The notes beneath the pieces were generated by a model, which worked only from the letters and a program-made list of their open reading frames with translations, was not told the origin of the DNA and made no database searches. From Treponema sp. (GTDB lineage: Bacteria; Spirochaetota; Spirochaetia; Treponematales; Breznakiellaceae), in assembly GCA_009782955.1 (NCBI GenBank), contig WRIB01000028.1, positions 1 through 36,574 of the forward strand: a stretch of 36,574 nucleotides of DNA, given 5' to 3'. A program made the position numbers and the translations under genes. Shown here in pieces: positions 8,089 to 16,107 of the stretch. Position 1 is the stretch's first letter, and each line of letters begins with the position of its first letter.

Positions 8089-8820
8089 CTATGCCAAAAC
8101 GGCGATTTCCCCTGCTGAAAGCGGCCTGCATTGCCCTTCCGGTAAATCTCCCACAACCACAGCTCCTATGCGAATACGACGAAGCAGAGAGGGATGTAAG
8201 TGAAAATAAGAAAAAACTTTTCGAATCTCCCGGTTTTTCCCTTCAATTAAAACAATACGAAGGCTTTTACGTCCAAGACGTACGATGTGTAAAGCCTTGT
8301 ATTGTACACCCTCAATAGTTACTCCTGAAAGAAATTCTTCTACCACAACATCAGGAATGGCTCCTGTAGATTCAACAAGATATTCTTTTTCAATTCTCGA
8401 ACTTGGATGGCTGAGTTTTGCCGCAAAATTTCCGTCATTGGTGAAAAAAATCAATCCTGAAGAAAGATAATCCAGACGTCCTACATTGTAAAGCCGCTCA
8501 ATAATTGTTTTTGGCAAAAGCTCCAGCGCAAGAGGCCGCCCTTGCGGGTCATGTGAACTGCATAAAAAACCCGGAGGCTTATTTAACGCCAAATAATGAA
8601 AATGTTTTTCCAGCAATATTTTTTTTCCATCCAGGTGAACTATATCTCCCTCTTGTACTTTGGTTCCCAAAACAGAAACAGAAAAACCATTAATTGTTAC
8701 TCTCCCAGCCTGAATAATTTCTTCAGATGCCCGCCGGGATGCAATACCGGCATGTGCCAGATAAACCTGAAGTCTTAAGGGAAAGACAGCACTATTTCTT
8801 ATTTCAGCTTTCAAGTTCAA
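8089..8820 (-). CDS. rluB: RsuA/RluB-family rRNA pseudouridine synthase
   Basis: The protein opens with an S4 RNA-binding domain (LRLQVYLAHAGIASRRASEE) and continues into the RsuA/RluB catalytic domain, with the signature GRLDYLSSGLIFFTNDG holding the catalytic aspartate. It converts a uridine in rRNA to pseudouridine; RluB acts on 23S and RsuA on 16S, and which applies here cannot be settled by eye. I chose a TTG start at 8820 with GTGAGG nine bases upstream, giving 243 residues. An ATG at 8943 in the same frame would overlap scpB by 140 bases and add 41 residues unlike the family. The order scpA-scpB-rluB-cmk is common across bacteria and supports the RluB name. Confidence 0.85.
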   Translation of the reverse strand: MNLKAEIRNSAVFPLRLQVYLAHAGIASRRASEEIIQAGRVTINGFSVSVLGTKVQEGDIVHLDGKKILLEKHFHYLALNKPPGFLCSSHDPQGRPLALELLPKTIIERLYNVGRLDYLSSGLIFFTNDGNFAAKLSHPSSRIEKEYLVESTGAIPDVVVEEFLSGVTIEGVQYKALHIVRLGRKSLRIVLIEGKNREIRKVFSYFHLHPSLLRRIRIGAVVVGDLPEGQCRPLSAGEIAVLA

Positions 8821-9397
8821 AACGGGCAGCCTCACTTTCGTTGAGTTTCGGCAAATCGGCAATGCTTTCCAGCCTGAAGAAACGGAGAAATTCTCTGGTA
8901 GTACCGTACTGAGTCGGTTTACCCGGTACATCTTTTTTTCCAACTTCCCTGATAAAGGATTTTTCCAAAAGGAGCCGCATTACCGAGTCTACAGCCTGAA
9001 CTCCCCGCATTGACTCGATTTCGCTTCGGGTAACCGGTTGTTTATATGCAATAATCGACAGCGTTTCCAGAGTAGCTCTGGAAAACCGGATTTCATTTTT
9101 TTTGCCATAATACGGTTTAAGTGTATTCCAGTATTCCAGTTTGGCTGACAGCATGATTCCACCGCCTATGCGGGAAAGTTCTACTCCTGAATCTTCTCTA
9201 TTATACTTTTCTTCCAGCTTTTCCACTGCCTTTTTTACCACATCCCTGGAAAGACCTGAAATACGTGCAAGAGTATTGTAGTCCAATGGATCTGTTTCCA
9301 TATAGAGTATCGCTTCGACAAGAGCTGTTTCTTTTATTGGGTTCAACTTCTCATTTTCATTTTCAGGATCGTGTTTTTCATTCATCGTTGTCCCCAT
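8804..9397 (-). CDS. scpB: Segregation and condensation protein ScpB
   Basis: At 197 residues this is the usual ScpB length. It has the two winged-helix layout of the family: an N-terminal domain starting LVEAILYMETDPLDYNTLAR and a C-terminal one containing the family signature around RATLETLSIIAYKQPVTRSE, then IESMRGVQAVDSVMRLLLEK. ScpB is a kleisin-binding subunit of the Smc-ScpAB complex that organises and helps segregate the chromosome. Its start overlaps the end of scpA by 20 bases, which suggests translational coupling and balanced production of the two partners. It ends inside or just after the proposed rluB start. Confidence 0.95.
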   Translation of the reverse strand: MGTTMNEKHDPENENEKLNPIKETALVEAILYMETDPLDYNTLARISGLSRDVVKKAVEKLEEKYNREDSGVELSRIGGGIMLSAKLEYWNTLKPYYGKKNEIRFSRATLETLSIIAYKQPVTRSEIESMRGVQAVDSVMRLLLEKSFIREVGKKDVPGKPTQYGTTREFLRFFRLESIADLPKLNESEAARFELES

Positions 9398-10184
9398 TCT
9401 TATCGTTTTTGTTGTTTCCGGTTTTCCTAATCATAATATCGCCAAACATCCGATTTTGGTACACCGCTGCCATTCCGGCTTTTACTGCATCCAATAAAGC
9501 CAAAAAGGCACAGATTATTTCCATAATTGAACCTTTTCTGGCTATAAGGTCGGTAAAACTGCACTCCCCCCGTGTCTCCATCAGTTCCGACAGGAGGGTT
9601 ATTTTTTCGTTGATTGACACTTCTTCATAGAGGTCAATAAGGGTTTGCCCGCCCTGAATACCGTTCATCAGTGCAGAAAATGTTTTTACCAATTCCCAAA
9701 CATCCAATTCTTCCCAAAGCTCATCTTCTTTAAAAGGCAATGGTCTCTGGAGTTTTTTCCGCTCAATTACCCATTCCGTTTCTTTGCTCCGCTCTTCCAT
9801 AAGACCAGTCAGTTTTTTGTATTTTTGATATTCAATCAGGGTTTCTACCAGTTCCTGCCGGGGATCTTCAATTTCATCCAGATCTATTTCCACAGGAAGA
9901 AGCATACGGCTTTTGATATACAGCAATGCTGCCGCCAATGCATGAAATTCGGTAATGTCATCCAAATTAAGTTCTGTAACGTATTTCAGATAATCAATGT
10001 ACTGTTCGGTTATTTCTGCAATAGGTATGTCATAAATGTTAATTTCATTTTTTTTTACCAAAAACAGGAGCAAATCCAAAGGGCCTTCAAATTCTTTTAC
10101 CTTGATTTTTCGGCCGGCTGCAGACTCATGCAATTCTGCAGGGTTTGGGATTGATGTATCAGGATATACAACGGGAAAATCCAT
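9378..10184 (-). CDS. scpA: Segregation and condensation protein ScpA (kleisin)
   Basis: The kleisin signature FEGPLDLLLFLVKKNEINIY begins near residue 32, and PIAEITEQYIDYLKYV follows; this N-terminal region contacts the Smc head-neck. The middle is charged and helical, and the C-terminal winged helix (SEL..., FTDLIARKGSIMEIICAFLALLDAVKAG) would bind the other Smc head. The protein is 268 residues, within the normal range, with about 28 extra residues before the conserved start. The ATG has no ribosome binding site and lies eight bases from a good -10 box, so the message may be leaderless. It is first in the scpA-scpB-rluB-cmk/rpsA group. Confidence 0.95.
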   Translation of the reverse strand: MDFPVVYPDTSIPNPAELHESAAGRKIKVKEFEGPLDLLLFLVKKNEINIYDIPIAEITEQYIDYLKYVTELNLDDITEFHALAAALLYIKSRMLLPVEIDLDEIEDPRQELVETLIEYQKYKKLTGLMEERSKETEWVIERKKLQRPLPFKEDELWEELDVWELVKTFSALMNGIQGGQTLIDLYEEVSINEKITLLSELMETRGECSFTDLIARKGSIMEIICAFLALLDAVKAGMAAVYQNRMFGDIMIRKTGNNKNDKNGDNDE

Positions 10185-10192
10185 ACTGGAAT

Positions 10193-10221
10193 AGTATACT
10201 AATTCGCTGAAATTTTTTAAA
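10193..10221 (-). promoter_or_regulatory. Candidate scpA promoter (leaderless)
   Basis: On the minus strand TTTAAA (10221-10216), a 17-base spacer and TATACT (10198-10193) form a plausible -35/-10 pair. Only eight bases separate the -10 box from the scpA ATG at 10184, so transcription would begin at or next to the start codon. Confidence 0.5.
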
Positions 10222-10258
10222 GGGCTGTGTGTATTGGTTAATTAGAGCAGTATAGGGA

Positions 10259-12979
10259 TTAATCAAAAAGCGATGGTTCATCCAGGAGATTCTTTTGTTG
10301 TTCCGTCTTGGTTTCTGTACGTGAATATTTTATCTGGTCAATTGTATTGTATTTTATCAGTTCTTTCCACTTAGTGATTATATTAAGAGCGTCAAGAGGT
10401 GTGATAGAATCAGTATCCAGAGAGAATAGTTCTTCCAACAAACGGTTTTCCGCTTCGGATTTCTGATTATCATCATAATTCTTATCCAATACTGCAGGGA
10501 TATTGTCAATTATTTTCGATATACCATCAATTGATACAGGCAGCATAGCCTTGTCTTTCTTCCTTATCAAATCCAGAATGATCCCGGCCCTTTTTAGTAC
10601 ATTTTCAGGAAGTCCTGCCAAACCTGCCACATAAAGGCCATATGATTCCGCGCTGGGACCTTCTTTTAGCTTTCTTAGAAAAATAATTTTGTTGTTTTGC
10701 TCAAGGACTTCCATGGAACGATTAACAAGACCATTGTGTTCTAACTGGGCAAGTTCATGAAAATGAGTTGCAAAAAGGGTTCTGCATTTAATCCGGTTTA
10801 AAATATCTTCGCATACTGCCCATGCTATGGCAAGACCATCCAGCGTCCCCGTACCGCGGCCTACCTCATCCATAATTACAAGACTGCGTTCTGTTGCTGT
10901 ATGCAGTATGTGAGCTGTCTCATTCATTTCAACAAGGAATGTCGATTCCCCCCGTGCAAGGTTATCAGAAGCGCCTACCCGGCAATAGATTCGGTCGGTA
11001 ATGCCGATTAAAGCCTGGCTTGCAGGAACAAAACTGCCAATTTGAGCCATAATAGTAATAAGCGCAGCCTGACGAAGATAGGTTGATTTACCGGCCATGT
11101 TAGGCCCTGTAACCAGAGCAAAATAAAACCCCTCCCCTTCTAAATGAACATCATTGGGGATAAATTCACCTCCTGGAAGATGGGATTCAACCACCGGATG
11201 GCGGCCTTCACAAATGATTGTTTTTATTCCCTCATCAAGCACAGGCCGAACCCATCCGCGAACAGTAGCAGTCCATGCAAGAGATTGACATGTGTCCAAC
11301 TCAGCAATCAATTTTGCCGCAGCGGCAATTCGCCCAAGTTGAACCTTTGTCTTTTCACGCAATTCAATAAAAAGGCGCTTTTCCAGTTCAATAATACGGT
11401 CAGAAGCGCCATTAATTTCCGATTCTAATTCTGCCAAACGTTCGGTACTGAACCGTTCACCGGAAGCGATACCCTGGCGACGGATAAAACAGGATGGAAC
11501 CTTGGCAAGGTCTTTTTTTAATACTTCAAAATAATAGCCAATCAATCTGTTATAGTTTAGCTTTAAGTTGGAAATACCGGTATTTCTTTTCTCTTCATCA
11601 AGATACGCTTCCAGCATGTTTCTTCCGTGTTTTTTAAGCGTATGAAGTTTATCCAAATCTGCATTATAACCTTCTTTTATCAAATTCCCTTCGGAAAGAA
11701 GCACAGAAGGATTTTCACATAATCCCTGATCAAGAAGAGATGCGATTAAAGCAAGTTTCTGAAAATCTTCTTCACAAAAAGATACTGCTTCAGGTGTTTC
11801 AAAAAGGCCTGCTGCTTTTTCAAAAACGGTTTCCCTTATTTTCCAAAGACACTCCAGGGCATTCATGATTGAATTCAGATCTTTTCCGTGGGCTTTATCC
11901 ATGGCGAGCCGCGAAGAAAGTCTTTCCAAATCCGGAGTTTTGGAAAGAAGATACCGTATTGTCTCAAGTTTATCCTGATCCCGATAAAACCGTTCTGCCA
12001 ATTCAAGGCGGTTTTGAATCAGAGAAAAACTTTTCAGCGGATGTAGCAGGCGCCGTTTTAACAGCCTCTGTCCCATGGCTGTTTTTGTTTCATTCAATGT
12101 CTGAAACAGTGAATTACATTCCGACCCGTCCCGTATATTTCGTACCAATTCCAAATTACATTGGGTTGCTTCATCCATCGCCATGTAGTCTTTATCCCCA
12201 TAAACCTTTATTGAACGTATATGGGGAATAATACTTTTTGCTGTACCATTAAGATAATCCAGTAAAGCTCCTGCGGGAATAATCTCAGGGGAGCTTTTTT
12301 CAAGACCAAAAGCCTTTAAATTGGCAGTGTTAAACTGTTTACATAAAAGTTCAAAGAATTTTTCATTGTCAAAAAGCCAGTCAACCCAACGGTTAATTAC
12401 AAGATTCGTTTTTCCCTGAAGCAGTTGAGCCAGATTGGGGTATTCTTTTAAAACCGATTCGGCGGCAATAATTTCCCTGATTTCTAGCCTTTCCAGTTCA
12501 AGCCCCAGATAAAAACAGGCTTCCTCCACAGGAAAAGACGTAGCATAAAATTCACCGGCAGACAGATCAATATAGGCAAAAGAAAGAAATTCTCCTTTAA
12601 GTGCAAGAGATGAAAGGTAATTGGCGGTTCCTTTTTCCAGGAAATTTTCATCAACGGTAGTTCCGGGAGTGATGATTTCAACTACCCGGCGTTCCATGAG
12701 TTTTGTTTTTCCCGGTTCTGAAACCTGTTCGCATACCGCAACTTTTCTGCCAAGTTGCAAAAGCCGGGCTATATAGTTTTGACTCGCATGATATGGTACT
12801 CCGCACATTGGAATACCGTGACGGCTTGTAAGAGTCAGACCAAGAAGTGATGATATTTCCTGTGCATCTTCGGCGAACATTTCATAAAAATCACCAAGCC
12901 GAAAAAATAAAACACTGTCCTGATGTTCCCGCTTAATCCGGCGGTACTGACCCAGCATGGGGCTTTCGATGCAGGTCAA
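10259..12979 (-). CDS. mutS: DNA mismatch repair protein MutS
   Basis: The full MutS architecture is visible in 906 residues: mismatch-recognition domain with the FYEMF wedge (about residue 31) and GIPMCGVPYHA, connector, lever/clamp, and the C-terminal ABC-type ATPase. Walker A is GPNMAGKST, the Walker B/D-loop region reads VIMDEVGRGTGTLDG, where most MutS proteins have GRGTST(Y/F)DG. FATHFHELAQLE is the H-loop. It detects base mismatches after replication. The start is TTG at 12979, supported by GGGAG five bases upstream (12985-12989); the first ATG is seven codons later. It lies 21 bases after skp, as mutS follows the bamA cluster in T. pallidum. MutL is not in the window. Confidence 0.97.
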   Translation of the reverse strand: MTCIESPMLGQYRRIKREHQDSVLFFRLGDFYEMFAEDAQEISSLLGLTLTSRHGIPMCGVPYHASQNYIARLLQLGRKVAVCEQVSEPGKTKLMERRVVEIITPGTTVDENFLEKGTANYLSSLALKGEFLSFAYIDLSAGEFYATSFPVEEACFYLGLELERLEIREIIAAESVLKEYPNLAQLLQGKTNLVINRWVDWLFDNEKFFELLCKQFNTANLKAFGLEKSSPEIIPAGALLDYLNGTAKSIIPHIRSIKVYGDKDYMAMDEATQCNLELVRNIRDGSECNSLFQTLNETKTAMGQRLLKRRLLHPLKSFSLIQNRLELAERFYRDQDKLETIRYLLSKTPDLERLSSRLAMDKAHGKDLNSIMNALECLWKIRETVFEKAAGLFETPEAVSFCEEDFQKLALIASLLDQGLCENPSVLLSEGNLIKEGYNADLDKLHTLKKHGRNMLEAYLDEEKRNTGISNLKLNYNRLIGYYFEVLKKDLAKVPSCFIRRQGIASGERFSTERLAELESEINGASDRIIELEKRLFIELREKTKVQLGRIAAAAKLIAELDTCQSLAWTATVRGWVRPVLDEGIKTIICEGRHPVVESHLPGGEFIPNDVHLEGEGFYFALVTGPNMAGKSTYLRQAALITIMAQIGSFVPASQALIGITDRIYCRVGASDNLARGESTFLVEMNETAHILHTATERSLVIMDEVGRGTGTLDGLAIAWAVCEDILNRIKCRTLFATHFHELAQLEHNGLVNRSMEVLEQNNKIIFLRKLKEGPSAESYGLYVAGLAGLPENVLKRAGIILDLIRKKDKAMLPVSIDGISKIIDNIPAVLDKNYDDNQKSEAENRLLEELFSLDTDSITPLDALNIITKWKELIKYNTIDQIKYSRTETKTEQQKNLLDEPSLFD

Positions 12980-13000
12980 GATGTCTCCCGGTAAAAAAGA

Positions 13001-13519
13001 TTATCGTCTGCGGATTCGCTCAATAACCTTGTTGGTTATATCCACAGAAAGGCTGTACCAGAGTATTCCGGAACTTTCTTCCTTGCTAAATACCATGCTG
13101 CACCCTTCGCTTTCCGCCACTGTGCGGATAAGAGTGAGTATCTGATTCATAAATGCTTCGTTTTTCAAAAGCCTGTCCCGTTCTTTATCCAATGCCGCAA
13201 AATTGTTTTTAATATAGGTTTCAATAGCCTGGGTTTTCGACTTTATCTGGTTTTCCAATGTCTTAATTTGATTTGGGTTTTCGTTAACCCGGGCCTCCTC
13301 CAGTCTGGCATTAAGTTCCTGCAGTTCTTTATTTTGTTTATCAATTTCTGCCTGAATCTTGTCCCGCTTTTCGTTAAAAGCCTGGGCATCCGGTGATCGA
13401 TCGGCAAATGCTGCAGCAACACGATTAAGATCCACAACAGCAAATCGGGTTATTGGCGCCTGGGCTGAAAGAGAAAAGATAATACCAATGAACAATATTA
13501 TCATAATTAATCGCTTCAT
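13001..13519 (-). CDS. skp: Periplasmic chaperone Skp/OmpH family
   Basis: A signal peptide (MKRLIMIILFIGIIFSLSAQA) is followed by a short beta segment (RFAVVDLNRVAAAF) and a long charged coiled coil of about residues 45-125, then a return segment (ESEGCSMVFSKEES). This is the jellyfish-like Skp/OmpH layout at the usual length of about 170 residues. Skp trimers hold unfolded outer-membrane proteins in the periplasm and pass them to the BAM complex. Its position directly after bamA, nine bases away, fits that role. The ATG has GGGAG five bases upstream. Confidence 0.93.
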   Translation of the reverse strand: MKRLIMIILFIGIIFSLSAQAPITRFAVVDLNRVAAAFADRSPDAQAFNEKRDKIQAEIDKQNKELQELNARLEEARVNENPNQIKTLENQIKSKTQAIETYIKNNFAALDKERDRLLKNEAFMNQILTLIRTVAESEGCSMVFSKEESSGILWYSLSVDITNKVIERIRRR

Positions 13520-13528
13520 AAAATCTCC

Positions 13529-16069
13529 CTAATTTGTAGGTATTGCAAAAGATATTACAAAATCAACCCCTGAATCGGGATCACCGCTTGATTTGAACAG
13601 ACTTCCCGGCATGCGTTTAAGTTGTCCGTCCTGAATAATAAATCTTTTTGCAAAGAGGAAACGGAAGGGAAACTGGGCAAGTGTAAAACGCAATCCTGCG
13701 CCATAACTGAATCGCCAGTTATCTTCTTTCATACTGCCAAAAAAATCAAGAGCTTTCTGATTTGGAGTATAACCAGTATCTGCTGCGGCCGCAACAGCAT
13801 CCAGGAAAATGTCGAAAGCCAAAAAACCAGGCACCAACGGAATACGTAATTCCATTGTATTTTCCCAAAGGGCAAAACCCCTGCTCATTCTTGCATCGTA
13901 CCAGCCCCGCCCAATGAACATACCGTCAATAAAGAGCTTGCTAACATCTTCTATAATTGGTTTTTCCAGACCAAACTGCGGGAAAATAAATGAAAGCCCT
14001 GAATGAAGCATCAGGACACCTTTAAAGCTCCATTTTTCTGATGTGGGAAAATCAAAAAGGGTAAAAAAGATTTCTGCTTTGGTGTCGCTGCGGATATAAT
14101 GTTCCAATTCAATGGGGAAAAAACCGTGAAAAGAAAATCTCTGGCTTGTATAATATCCTTTTGAAGGATCGTAGAACAGATCTCGATCGTCCAGGTATGC
14201 AATTGTCCAAAAGGAATTAACCGGTGTCCATTCATCGTTTCGTTCTCTGATAACAGGATCAAAAGGACGCAGCATGTCGTCATAGGAGTTATTGATAAAA
14301 CCTGTGCGAATTCCTCCGCCAGTCCCAAGAATTCCAAACTTGGTACCCCAACGGTAGGTAGCAGAAAGACCCACAGAAAAAAACCACTGTTGATATTCCA
14401 TCAGGTATTCCCGGGGAGGTAATTTATTGTCATACCAATATTCATCTCTGCTCCAATAACCATCGGGAAAAGCATCGTCTTCATCACCGTGAAATAAGGG
14501 GCCCGGACCATTATTCATTGGGGTAAAACGCTTGGCATGACTTATAGTCATGTCTACCATCCATGACAGCGGTATTTCTCTTAGCCAGCGCTGGGAATAA
14601 GAAAGCGCAAGACTTTGTTGAGAGGTAGAAAAATTGATTTCTGCCCGTGCCTGGTTTCCATAGCCCAGGAAATTTCTGTCGGTAATGCTCAGTAGTCCGG
14701 ATATGGGAAAATCGTCCGGATCGGAAGAACCGGAAAATGTCAGACCAAACTGAATATCGGTAGTGTGCCCTTCTTCAACATTAATAATCAAATCCATCAG
14801 ACCGTCTTCACTGCCCGGTACCGGTTCCGGAAAAATACTTGAAAAGAACTGAAGATTCATCAGGTTACGAAAACCCGCTATAACTTTATTGCTGGAATAA
14901 ATATCTCCCGGTTCCAGAGGTATTTCCCTCAGGATAACATAGTCTTTTGTCTTTTTGTTTCCCCGAATAATTATATTTTCTATATGAGCCCTACCCCGTT
15001 CTATTATTGATACATTAAAAGCTACAGTACCTTCTTCTAAATCCCTGTTTTCATCGCGGCGCAAGTCGTTGTAGATATAACCGTTTTCCAGGTATAAATT
15101 GACAATTCTCTGAAAATCCGCTTCCATCGTCAGGGCATTGGCTGTTTTTCCGATTTCAGAACGAACAAGTTTTTCCAGCTGTTCATCGGTAAAAATTTCA
15201 TTACCTTCAAAACTAAAACCGGAAAAAGTATAGATACGGCCTTCATAAAGACGGTAGGTAATAGTCATATTATTATTACCTTTGGCATCTCTGACAACTT
15301 CCTGTACTACATCGGTTACTTCTGCATCAAGATATCCTTTACTGTGGTAATAAAGACCAATGGCATCCCGGTCAGCTATGAGTTTGACATCCTGGTATGC
15401 TCCGCTTCTTCCTGGTCCCAAACCTTTGGCTTTCATGGAAAGCTGACCTCTCAGGGTACTATCAGAAAAAAGGGTATTACCTTCAAAAAAAACCTGGGTT
15501 ACAACGACTTTGGTTCCTTCTGTAATAAAAAAAACAAGTTCAATTGTATCGTTCCTTGCAGGCCTCATTTCCGATCGTATCTGAATATCGGGAAACCCTT
15601 TTTCCATATATTTATTGCGAATTGCTGATTCATCAGCGCTGATCAGCATATTGTTGGCAACATCGTTTACTTTACTGGAAATTGCATCGGTTAAATCACG
15701 CCGCTTTACCCCGCTGTTACCGACAAAGGTAATTTTGGATATGGTGGGACGTTCAACGACCTTAAATAAAAGAATTACTTCATTACCTCCCTGATCTGCA
15801 GGTATTGCTGTAGGGGTGATAAGTTCAAAATATTCCAGAGTATACAACCTTCCCTGGAGTTCCTGAAACAGTTCGTATGTGAACAATTTACCCCGATAGG
15901 ATTCAATAGTCCCTTCCATTTCCGATCTTTTTATGTGTACCAATCCTTCAAAACGTATATCACGAATAGGTTTACCCTGGTACCAATCCGGCGGAGGGGA
16001 TTCTGTCTGAGCAAAGCAAAAAACAGTTAATAATAATAAAAATACTGCAAAAATTGATCGTGTCAACAA
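13529..16069 (-). CDS. bamA: Outer membrane protein assembly factor BamA
   Basis: A signal peptide ending near FCFAQ is followed by five POTRA domains (about residues 29-435; for example IRDIRFEGLVHIKRSEMEG for POTRA1 and IENIIIRGNKKTKDYVILRE for POTRA5) and a C-terminal beta-barrel of about 400 residues. BamA is the core of the machine that folds and inserts barrel proteins. The conserved loop-6 motif, usually (V/I)RG(F/Y), reads GRGW at 720-723. An acidic, aromatic loop at about 512-565 is probably surface exposed. The start is TTG at 16069 or TTG at 16066; GAGGAG (16073-16078) is three or six bases away, favouring 16066. It lies between tamB and skp, as in T. pallidum (TP0325-TP0327). Confidence 0.97.
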   Translation of the reverse strand: MLTRSIFAVFLLLLTVFCFAQTESPPPDWYQGKPIRDIRFEGLVHIKRSEMEGTIESYRGKLFTYELFQELQGRLYTLEYFELITPTAIPADQGGNEVILLFKVVERPTISKITFVGNSGVKRRDLTDAISSKVNDVANNMLISADESAIRNKYMEKGFPDIQIRSEMRPARNDTIELVFFITEGTKVVVTQVFFEGNTLFSDSTLRGQLSMKAKGLGPGRSGAYQDVKLIADRDAIGLYYHSKGYLDAEVTDVVQEVVRDAKGNNNMTITYRLYEGRIYTFSGFSFEGNEIFTDEQLEKLVRSEIGKTANALTMEADFQRIVNLYLENGYIYNDLRRDENRDLEEGTVAFNVSIIERGRAHIENIIIRGNKKTKDYVILREIPLEPGDIYSSNKVIAGFRNLMNLQFFSSIFPEPVPGSEDGLMDLIINVEEGHTTDIQFGLTFSGSSDPDDFPISGLLSITDRNFLGYGNQARAEINFSTSQQSLALSYSQRWLREIPLSWMVDMTISHAKRFTPMNNGPGPLFHGDEDDAFPDGYWSRDEYWYDNKLPPREYLMEYQQWFFSVGLSATYRWGTKFGILGTGGGIRTGFINNSYDDMLRPFDPVIRERNDEWTPVNSFWTIAYLDDRDLFYDPSKGYYTSQRFSFHGFFPIELEHYIRSDTKAEIFFTLFDFPTSEKWSFKGVLMLHSGLSFIFPQFGLEKPIIEDVSKLFIDGMFIGRGWYDARMSRGFALWENTMELRIPLVPGFLAFDIFLDAVAAAADTGYTPNQKALDFFGSMKEDNWRFSYGAGLRFTLAQFPFRFLFAKRFIIQDGQLKRMPGSLFKSSGDPDSGVDFVISFAIPTN

Positions 16070-16107
16070 AGACTCCTCTCTCTATTATACAAAAAACAGG
16101 CAAGTGA

